Below, piece by piece: positions 57,544-64,000 of a DNA stretch of 64,000 nt. The position numbers and the translations under genes were made by a program. The stretch covers positions 1,061,684-1,125,683 of the forward strand of contig CP070701.1 of the NCBI GenBank assembly GCA_020349885.1, given 5' to 3'. Each line of letters opens with the position of its first letter. The stretch's first letter is position 1. Origin of the DNA: Acidobacteriota bacterium (GTDB taxonomy: Bacteria > Acidobacteriota > G020349885). The notes beneath the pieces are model-generated. The model was not told where the DNA came from. It saw only the letters and a list, made by a program, of their open reading frames with translations, and did not search any database.

Positions 57544-59622
57544 ATGCTTGCTCAGCACGGCAACCCACAGAGCGGTGTATTTGTCCCGGCCCTTATGGCC
57601 GGAGGTCTAAGCGCATATTTCGACTGCTCCGCCGGACAGCTGATCCAGGTCGGCTACTCTCATTACTCACCCCTGAAAATGTTAGGGGTTGAGATCCTGT
57701 CCTTGGCGGCCCATGGTATGCTGGCCCTCCTCGTTGTCGCGGGCTTTCTGTGCCTGGGACGCTCTCTCGAGAAACTCATCCCGGTGAAGAAAATCTGTTT
57801 TTCGAGGCTCGGCGCCTGCGCCTATCTCGCCATGGTGTTCTTCGGATACTTGGTATGGCTTGAGCCCTCGCGGCGTCTCTTGGGTCTCCATGGTCTCCTG
57901 GCTCTTGCGGCGGGGGGTCTTCTGGGTCTCCTCTCCCATCGCATGGCTCTCGTCTCGCACAGAACATGGCAGGTGATGGTGTACGGCCTTGGCGTGCTTC
58001 TTGCGTATCAAAACCTTTGGATGTGGGCTACGTGGCATTTCGTGGTTTCGGCAAGGAAAGCACTTCTGGTCTTCGTCGTCCTCGTTGCGCTCCATGGGGG
58101 TGTCTGGCGAGGAATGCGGCGCTTCCTGTCGCCACTCGTTTTTCGCCTGGCTCATGGGATATTTCTCTTCGCTCTTTACTTCTTACCCTTGTTTCTGCCC
58201 GCTCGCCCCGTGGCCGAACTTTTACCGACTCGGAACCATCCGGCGCTGCGACCTCCGGCCTCTACGCATAACGTCCTGCTCATTACGGTGGATACGCTTC
58301 GGGCCGACGCCGTTGGCGTCTATGGCTGGCACTCGGATACACCCAATATGGACCGTCTCGGCAGGGAAGGAACGTGGTTCACGGACGCGCAGGCGCCAAG
58401 CTGCCACACGCTTCCTTCGATGACGGCCATGTTCTCTTGCCTGCATCCTTCCGTTCTGGCCCACGGGCGGCACTCCTACGCCGTACCCGGCGAGGAATGG
58501 ACGCTCGCTGAAAAACTGCGCAGCGTGGGCTATACAACGGCCGCGTTCGTCGGAAACCAGATTTTGGGGGTCTCGTCCGGCATGCTTCAAGGATTCGACG
58601 AGGCGTCGATATGGCCTGTATCGTATCAGACCGCGGCTTTCTCCTACCTGCCCGTGTTGGGTAGTGCCTACCACGAAGCGGCGGAGCGGCTGGGCTTCAT
58701 GGGACGCCATCCCGATCTCACGCAGCGCGTTACGGAGCACGCTCTCGGCTTTCTTGCTGACCATCAGGACGAGCCTTTTTTCCTGTGGCTGCACTACTTC
58801 GACCCGCACGCACCATACACCCCTCCGGCGCCCTTCCATCCGGGCACTCCTCCCGCGGGGCGACTTCAAGAAGATTGGGATGAGTATGCTCACACTTTCC
58901 CGCACCTGTACCAGCAGTCTTTTCCGGAATTACTTGCCCGTCTCAAGGCGCTCTACCGCGGGGAGGTGCGATACGTGGACGAGAAAATTGGCGAGATCCT
59001 GAAAGCTCTCGATTCCGCAGGCCTGTCGGAAAAAACTCTCGTGGTTCTCACGTCGGACCACGGCGAAGAATTTTACGAGCATCAGGGCTATCTCCATGGC
59101 CACAGTTTCTACGAGGAGCTCGTGCGCGTGCCGCTCATCCTTCGCGGCCCGGGCATTCCACGCGGCAAGCGGGTTGCAGCCGTCGTACAACTGATGGGCG
59201 TCATTCCTGTCCTGGAGGAAGCCCTGGGGCTCGACCCGCATCCCTTTCCGCGACAGGGAGAGAGTTTCTGGCCACTCGTTCAGCCAGGGGACGCGGAAGG
59301 AGACGACGTGGCCTGGCAGGAAGAAGCCTTTTCCGAGGGAAATGTTTATCGTCGGCCGGCTCGGATGTTCCGTGTGGCGAATTGGAAGCTGATTGAAAAA
59401 ACGTTTTCGGGAGACCATGAGCTTTACGATATAATGAACGATCCCAGCGAAATCCAGAACCTTGCAGCATGCCGTGCTGACATCGTTGCACGGTTGCAGG
59501 AGCGCCTTTCGCAAACGCAGGCGCGGAACGAGGCGCTCAGGGGGACGTTTCCCACAGAGCCGAAGGAGCATCTTGAGGAGGACGTTCGATACCATCTTCA
59601 AGCCTTAGGGTACGTGCTATGA
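57544..59622 (+). CDS. Membrane-anchored sulfatase-superfamily protein
   Basis: A 692-residue protein. About five to six membrane helices fill residues 10-230. The sulfatase/alkaline-phosphatase-fold domain follows from [19 protein letters not shown], with [34 protein letters not shown] and ENPKWKLI-like [10 protein letters not shown]. At the active-site position the sequence reads [11 protein letters not shown] rather than C/S-x-P-x-R; Thr seems to be the nucleophile and the Arg is absent. It is therefore not a formylglycine sulfatase and may transfer a phospho-group to an envelope glycan. The stop overlaps glyA (ATGA). No clear ribosome binding site precedes the ATG at 57544. Confidence 0.82.
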   Translation: MLAQHGNPQSGVFVPALMAGGLSAYFDCSAGQLIQVGYSHYSPLKMLGVEILSLAAHGMLALLVVAGFLCLGRSLEKLIPVKKICFSRLGACAYLAMVFFGYLVWLEPSRRLLGLHGLLALAAGGLLGLLSHRMALVSHRTWQVMVYGLGVLLAYQNLWMWATWHFVVSARKALLVFVVLVALHGGVWRGMRRFLSPLVFRLAHGIFLFALYFLPLFLPARPVAELLPTRNHPALRPPASTHNVLLITVDTLRADAVGVYGWHSDTPNMDRLGREGTWFTDAQAPSCHTLPSMTAMFSCLHPSVLAHGRHSYAVPGEEWTLAEKLRSVGYTTAAFVGNQILGVSSGMLQGFDEASIWPVSYQTAAFSYLPVLGSAYHEAAERLGFMGRHPDLTQRVTEHALGFLADHQDEPFFLWLHYFDPHAPYTPPAPFHPGTPPAGRLQEDWDEYAHTFPHLYQQSFPELLARLKALYRGEVRYVDEKIGEILKALDSAGLSEKTLVVLTSDHGEEFYEHQGYLHGHSFYEELVRVPLILRGPGIPRGKRVAAVVQLMGVIPVLEEALGLDPHPFPRQGESFWPLVQPGDAEGDDVAWQEEAFSEGNVYRRPARMFRVANWKLIEKTFSGDHELYDIMNDPSEIQNLAACRADIVARLQERLSQTQARNEALRGTFPTEPKEHLEEDVRYHLQALGYVL

Positions 59623-60869
59623 GTGCCGAAAAAACACGCCCTCTCGAAAAAACCGACCCTGAGATTTTCGGTGCCATCGAAGACGAGCGCCGCCGGCAAA
59701 ACGAGGGCATCGAGCTCATCGCGTCCGAGAACTTCGTCTCGCCCGCCGTTCTGGAAGCCGTGGGCTCCGTCATGACGAACAAGTACGCCGAAGGCTATCC
59801 CGGGCGTCGCTACTATGGGGGCTGCGAGTTTGTGGACGTGGCCGAATCGCTCGCCCGGGAGCGCGCCAAGGCGCTTTTCGGCGCCGAGCACGCCAACGTG
59901 CAGCCGCATTCGGGAACGCAGGCGAACAGCGCCGTCTACTTCGCCGCCCTGAAGCCCGGCGATACGCTCTTGGGCATGGACCTCTCCTGCGGCGGTCATC
60001 TCACGCACGGCCATCCGCTTTCCATTGCAGGAAAATACTTCAACGTCGCGGCCTACGGCGTGAACCGGGAGACCGAAAGAATCGATTTCGACGAAGTGCG
60101 CGCGCTCGCGAAGAAGCACCGCCCAAAGATCATCGTCGTGGGCGCGAGCGCCTACTCGCGCATCATCGATTTCGAAAAATTCCGGGCCGCCACCGACGAG
60201 GTCGGCGCGCTCGTCATGGCGGACATCGCGCACATCGCGGGCCTCGTGGCCACGGGCCTCCACCCGAGCCCCGTGCCCTTCGCCGAGTTCGTCACGACCA
60301 CCACCCACAAGACGCTTCGCGGCCCGCGCGGCGGCATGGTTTTGTGCCGGGAGTCCTGGGCGAAGGAGATCGACCGCGCCGTCTTCCCCGGCCTCCAGGG
60401 CGGCCCCCTGATGCACGTCATCGCGGCGAAGGCCGTTTGCTTCAAGGAGGCCGCCGCGCCCGAATTCCGGGCCTATCAGGAACAAATCCTGAAAAACGCC
60501 CGCGCCATGGCGGCCGTTTTCGCGGAGAACGGCTTCCGCATCGTCTCGGGAGGAACCGACAACCATCTCTTCTTGGTCGACGTGTTCAAGAAAGGCGTCA
60601 CGGGCAAGGATGCCGAAGCGTGGCTCGGCGCCGCGCACATCACCGTCAACAAGAACACCGTTCCCTACGACACGCAGAAGCCCTTCGTCGCGAGCGGCAT
60701 CCGTGTCGGCTCGCCCGCCATCACGACGCGCGGCATGAAGGAGCCGGAGGCCCGGCAGATCGCCTCGTGGATGTGCGAGGTGCTCGACTCCAAGGGCGAC
60801 GCCGGCGTCGCCGAGCGCGTCGGCGCGAGCGTCAAGGAGTTGGCGCGGGCGTTTCCGATCTATCCGTAG
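59619..60869 (+). CDS. glyA: Serine hydroxymethyltransferase
   Basis: A 416-residue PLP enzyme with [43 protein letters not shown], the PLP lysine Lys231 in [14 protein letters not shown] and [15 protein letters not shown]. It converts serine and tetrahydrofolate to glycine and methylene-tetrahydrofolate. Its start overlaps the preceding stop, which couples it to the sulfatase-like gene. A hairpin follows 57 bases after the stop. Confidence 0.97.
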   Translation: MSAEKTRPLEKTDPEIFGAIEDERRRQNEGIELIASENFVSPAVLEAVGSVMTNKYAEGYPGRRYYGGCEFVDVAESLARERAKALFGAEHANVQPHSGTQANSAVYFAALKPGDTLLGMDLSCGGHLTHGHPLSIAGKYFNVAAYGVNRETERIDFDEVRALAKKHRPKIIVVGASAYSRIIDFEKFRAATDEVGALVMADIAHIAGLVATGLHPSPVPFAEFVTTTTHKTLRGPRGGMVLCRESWAKEIDRAVFPGLQGGPLMHVIAAKAVCFKEAAAPEFRAYQEQILKNARAMAAVFAENGFRIVSGGTDNHLFLVDVFKKGVTGKDAEAWLGAAHITVNKNTVPYDTQKPFVASGIRVGSPAITTRGMKEPEARQIASWMCEVLDSKGDAGVAERVGASVKELARAFPIYP

Positions 60870-60925
60870 CGAGGCGGGCGCCCGGGGCTGGATGCCTTGA
60901 CGGCGCCGTCGCCCACCCTTAAACG

Positions 60926-60953
60926 CCGAAGGGACTCATACGAGCCCCTTCGG
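60926..60953. terminator. Probable terminator between glyA and the surface-protein gene
   Basis: CCGAAGGG and CCCTTCGG form an 8-bp perfect stem with a 12-base loop. AAATATTTTGG follows on the plus strand, a weak T-tract. It may serve both convergent genes. Confidence 0.55.
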
Positions 60954-60978
60954 AAATATTTTGGTTATCTTCTTCGGA

Positions 60979-63900
60979 TTACGGCCCGCACATCACCCAT
61001 GTGTTGGTCGAGGTCCGCTCCACCGCCGCGCTGTCGAAGCCGACCGTCGACTCGCTTCCCGCAGCACTGCTCGCCGCCGTTATCAGGAACCAGGCGTTGT
61101 CCGCCAGCGGGTAGTTCATATCCGCCGTGCCGTCGCCGTTGTCCTGTACGTCCAATGCCGGTCCAACCTGAAGGAAGCACGTGGTTCCTACCACCGCGCC
61201 GTTGTCGTACTTGTCGTCCGCCGACGGCAGGCCGAAGGAAGCTATCGGGTTCGTGTACACGTTGTATTGTGTCGCTCCCGCTACCATTTCCACGAGCCAC
61301 AGGTCACCGTCTTTATTCAGCGCCTCCAGCGGCGGCCCGGTAATCGGATTCGGCTCCGGCAGCTGTCCGCTGCAGGGACACGTGTTGAATATAGGCGACG
61401 TGCCGGAGCATCCGGCCGCGTCTGTCACCGTCACGGAGTACAGCCCCGTGCTGCACGGCACGGAAATCGTCTGCGTCGTCGCTCCCGTGCTCCACAGGAA
61501 CGTGTACGGAGGCGTTCCGCCCGACGGGTCGGCGTCGAGCACCGAAGTCGGATCTCCGCAGGTCTCCGCAATCGTCGTCGCCGGGCTCGGATTCACAGTG
61601 ACCGTCTCGTTGCTACCCGCCGCGCAGCCGATCGCGTCCGTCACCGTCACGCTGTAGGCCGTCGTCACCGCGGGCGACACGTTGATCGTCTGCGACTGGG
61701 TACCCCCCGGGCTCCACAGGAACGTGTACGGAGGCGTCCCGCCCCACGGATTCGCATCCAGGACCTGGGAGTCGCCCGGGCAAATAACGGGGCCGTCGGG
61801 CTGAATGTTCGTAGCCGGATACTCTCCTACCGTCACGCTGGCTGAATGAGTGTCCGTGCATCCGATGGTATCCGCCACGGTCAACGTCACTATGTACGTG
61901 CCCGGATCGTCGTATAGGTAAGACGGATCCTCTATCCCGTTCGACGGGCAGTCGGGCACCAGCGGGCAGCCGGGATTCTGGTAGGGCTCGTCTCCCGCAG
62001 GGTCCGACGGCGACGCGATGCACCAGTCCTCGCTCGAGTTGCGGTCCGCGCTCGAATCGTCGCGCGAGAGACTCTCACCCACGTTGGCGGGCGCCGGCAG
62101 CACGCTCACCTCAACCCAGGCCGTTCCCGACGGGGGCGGTGTTGCGTCCCCTTTCCACCGCACGAAGTCCACGCCGACGGCGTTCTCGTCAGACAGGGAC
62201 GCCGACCCGCCCCGGCTCTCGTCCCACGCTATGCTGTCACCAAGGTAGATGTGGGTCGAGTCATTGCTGCCGCTTCCTTCAACGAGCTGTACATACGCTC
62301 CCGGAGCCAGGAGAAACACCGGCAGCAGGAAACTGCCCGAGTCGGGCAGCGTGTCCGTCCACGCCAGCTCCCAGTCGTCTAGGTCCACCGTCGTGCTCCC
62401 GCTGTTGTAGAGCTCGACGTAGGCGGTGCCCACGCCGACCTCGTTAATCCTTACCCCGTAGCTGCATCCGCCCTGCAGGCACTCCTCCACGGCAGGACAG
62501 TCCAAGTTCTGAACGGGCTCCAGCATCACGTCGTTCGTCGACACCTGTAGGCACCAATCGTCGCTGCTGTTCTTGTCCGTGCTCGAATCGTCTCGCGAAA
62601 GGCTCTCACCGTCGTCCAGCGGTGAGGGAAGCACGCTCGGCTCCACCCACGACGTTCCGCCGGGGGGCGTCGTCATGTCCCCTTCCCATCGTACGAAATC
62701 CACGCCGATTCCGGCGTCGTCGAGCAATGCCGCTGAGCCACCCCGCGGATAAAACCACGTGATGCCGCTGCCGAGATATATGTGGGTCGCGTCGTCTGGA
62801 TTGGTATTGTTGACGAGCTGGACGTAGGCGCCAGGGTGCAGCTCGAAGCTCGGCAGAACGTAGAAGCCCGAGGCGGGAAGCGTGTCCGTCCAGAAAAGCA
62901 TCCAGCCTTGGAGGTTCACGCTCATGCTTCCGCTGTTGTATAGCTCCACGGAAGCGGGCTCGCCGACGCTCACCTCGTTGATTATCACCGTGTAGCGGCA
63001 GCCCGCCCCAGAGCACTCGCGAACGTCGGGGCAGTTCGAGTTCTGCACGGGCTCCGCAGGCGCTGCGTTCGTCGGCGCCTGGATGCACCAGTCCTCGCTG
63101 CTGTCGCGGTCCGTGCTCGAATCGTCCCGCGAAAGGCTCTCACCGACGTTCCGCGGCGTCGTGAGCACGCTCGCCTCGCCCCACGACGTCCCCGGCGGCG
63201 GCGGCGTAACGTCCCCACCCCAGCGTACGAAATCAACGCATTTTCCATTAATGTCGTTCAAGGCCGCCGACCCTCCGCGGGCCTCGTCCCAAGGAATGGC
63301 TTCCCCGATATAGATGTGCGTGGCGTCGTCCACCCCGGGGCCATCAACGATCTGAACGTACTTCCCTGGCCCCAGGATAAACGTTGTTGCAACCAAAAAG
63401 CTCCCGCTGGTCGGAAGCGTGTCCGTCCACGCAAACTCCCAGTCCTCCAGGTCTACGTCCGTGCTCCCGCTGTTGTAGAGCTCGACGTAGGCCGGGCTGC
63501 CGACGTTCACCTCGTTGATCACAACGCCGTAGTTGCAGTTTTCTCCGAAATCCCATTCGTAGAAATCGTTTCCTGAAGGAGCGTCGAAGTTGACGGGATC
63601 CCCGACGCACACGGGCTCGTTGCTCGTCCACGTAGCATCCACCTCTCCAAGGTAAAACGGCCCCCACGAGACGTAGTCTGTGTCCCAGTTGCCGGCGTTG
63701 TCCACCGAGCGGATGTTGAAGTAGTAGGGAAACTCGGAAGCCGCGAGCGTTTCCGTGTAGGTCGTGACATCCTCGATGTCCTTGACGGCGGGGGGCAAGA
63801 CGGGTGCGGTGCTCCATGAGATGCCGTAGCCGTCAACTCCGCAGTGGGCGTCCGTCGCTGCCGTCCACGTCATCGTGACGGAGAGATTGGTGGAGCACTC

Positions 63901-64000
63901 GTTCAGCGTGTGGTTGATGCTGTCGAGGTTGGTTACGTTCGCCGGGGCGACGTCGTCTAGATAGAACGGCCCCCACCAGACGTAGTCCGTGTCCCAGTTT
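60979..64000 (-). CDS. Giant surface protein with Fn3-like, PKD, lamin-tail and SprB-like repeats (partial)
   Basis: The frame is open to the right edge, so the start and signal peptide are not seen; about 1006 residues are visible. From the edge inward: repeats ending NWDTDYVxWGPFYL (two copies), the first half of a PKD domain (VNFDAPSGNDFYEWDFGE), three lamin-tail (LTD) repeats of about 178 residues (INEV ... VELYNSGS ... SLSRDDSSxDRxSSEDWC), the second half of the PKD (EDPSYLYDDPGTYIVTLTV), two SprB-like modules (GGTPPYTFLWS ... YSVTVTDAxGC) and a C-terminal domain that ends STNTWVMCGP. It should be exported and sit on the cell surface or be shed, with a possible role in adhesion. A type IX-type C-terminal sorting motif is not obvious. 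Confidence 0.82.
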   Translation of the reverse strand, partial: NWDTDYVWWGPFYLDDVAPANVTNLDSINHTLNECSTNLSVTMTWTAATDAHCGVDGYGISWSTAPVLPPAVKDIEDVTTYTETLAASEFPYYFNIRSVDNAGNWDTDYVSWGPFYLGEVDATWTSNEPVCVGDPVNFDAPSGNDFYEWDFGENCNYGVVINEVNVGSPAYVELYNSGSTDVDLEDWEFAWTDTLPTSGSFLVATTFILGPGKYVQIVDGPGVDDATHIYIGEAIPWDEARGGSAALNDINGKCVDFVRWGGDVTPPPPGTSWGEASVLTTPRNVGESLSRDDSSTDRDSSEDWCIQAPTNAAPAEPVQNSNCPDVRECSGAGCRYTVIINEVSVGEPASVELYNSGSMSVNLQGWMLFWTDTLPASGFYVLPSFELHPGAYVQLVNNTNPDDATHIYLGSGITWFYPRGGSAALLDDAGIGVDFVRWEGDMTTPPGGTSWVEPSVLPSPLDDGESLSRDDSSTDKNSSDDWCLQVSTNDVMLEPVQNLDCPAVEECLQGGCSYGVRINEVGVGTAYVELYNSGSTTVDLDDWELAWTDTLPDSGSFLLPVFLLAPGAYVQLVEGSGSNDSTHIYLGDSIAWDESRGGSASLSDENAVGVDFVRWKGDATPPPSGTAWVEVSVLPAPANVGESLSRDDSSADRNSSEDWCIASPSDPAGDEPYQNPGCPLVPDCPSNGIEDPSYLYDDPGTYIVTLTVADTIGCTDTHSASVTVGEYPATNIQPDGPVICPGDSQVLDANPWGGTPPYTFLWSPGGTQSQTINVSPAVTTAYSVTVTDAIGCAAGSNETVTVNPSPATTIAETCGDPTSVLDADPSGGTPPYTFLWSTGATTQTISVPCSTGLYSVTVTDAAGCSGTSPIFNTCPCSGQLPEPNPITGPPLEALNKDGDLWLVEMVAGATQYNVYTNPIASFGLPSADDKYDNGAVVGTTCFLQVGPALDVQDNGDGTADMNYPLADNAWFLITAASSAAGSESTVGFDSAAVERTSTNTWVMCGP
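61940..63545 (-). repeat. Three tandem lamin-tail-domain repeats at DNA level
   Basis: The same landmarks recur at steps of 534-537 bases: CTCGTT at 63511, 62974 and 62440, and CTCGAATCGT at 63116, 62582 and 62051 (steps 534 and 531). Each unit begins with a Cys-containing NYG/YT/YGV-INEV start and ends with a Cys-Pro. High DNA similarity between units suggests recent duplication. Confidence 0.85.

Noticed and set aside
58381-58440. Sulfatase formylglycine motif around SCHTLPSM
   Set aside because: A Cys is present but the C-x-P-x-R spacing is wrong and Arg is missing; the Thr aligns better with the nucleophile.
1-64000. CRISPR array, insertion sequence or rRNA gene
   Set aside because: None seen: no regularly spaced direct repeats, no transposase frame and no rRNA sequence in the window.

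Overview
The window is a high-G+C (roughly two-thirds) chromosomal segment of a Gram-negative bacterium. Evidence for an outer membrane and envelope apparatus is an O-antigen-ligase-like protein, a Kdo-kinase-like protein with two adjacent glycosyltransferases, a MacAB-type efflux system, TatB/TatC, a type IV pilin-like protein and PilT, plus NtrY/NtrX and an MglA-like GTPase. No gene fixes the phylum. The mix (NtrYX, MglA, a SpoIVB-type S55 peptidase, TMTC-like glycosyltransferases, very large lamin-tail/PKD surface proteins) suggests an uncultured lineage near Myxococcota/Desulfobacterota, Acidobacteriota or a candidate phylum, with low confidence.

Bases 1-4369 are visibly lower in G+C and hold the right end of an integrative element: a zinc-ribbon/TOPRIM/ATPase replication protein, two small DNA- or zinc-binding proteins, a ribbon-helix-helix repressor candidate and a tyrosine integrase. 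The element ends at a tRNA-Arg(CCT), abutting the 5' side of the tRNA. An 8-9 bp motif (GCGATTGCA and relatives) clusters twice inside the replication gene and is read in all three frames, so it looks like a DNA-level signal (iteron or origin).

From 4448 the host chromosome runs: hflX (minus); an alkaline-phosphatase-fold/TPR protein and a membrane spermidine-synthase-like protein; a dipeptide epimerase; a lipoprotein; a secreted hydrolase; an O-antigen-ligase-like protein; a pilin-like gene with a textbook sigma-54 promoter; dnaJ. Then come three tandem TMTC-like membrane glycosyltransferase/TPR paralogs (18826-24823) that are mosaics of each other, followed by a cyclase/ATPase/TPR protein, a class-V aminotransferase and ilvE. 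A probable surface-motility/regulation cluster follows: pilT-recX-DUF4390-ntrY-ntrX-mglA-like (30559-38097). Next are a divergent MacAB-type exporter, rpsT, mutS, a YmdB-type phosphoesterase, xseA, a saccharopine-dehydrogenase-like protein, an S55 peptidase translationally coupled to a beta-propeller protein, tatB-tatC, an LPS-core set (GT2, GT4, kinase), and rpiB - membrane sulfatase-like gene - glyA. The right edge cuts a very large surface protein in which three lamin-tail repeats appear to sit inside a split PKD domain.

A window-wide pattern is the position of sigma-70-type -10 hexamers 5-7 bases before start codons that lack a ribosome binding site. This is seen for eight genes, so many monocistronic or operon-first genes here are probably translated from leaderless mRNAs. 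Internal operon genes more often keep Shine-Dalgarno sequences or overlap the stop codon of the gene before.
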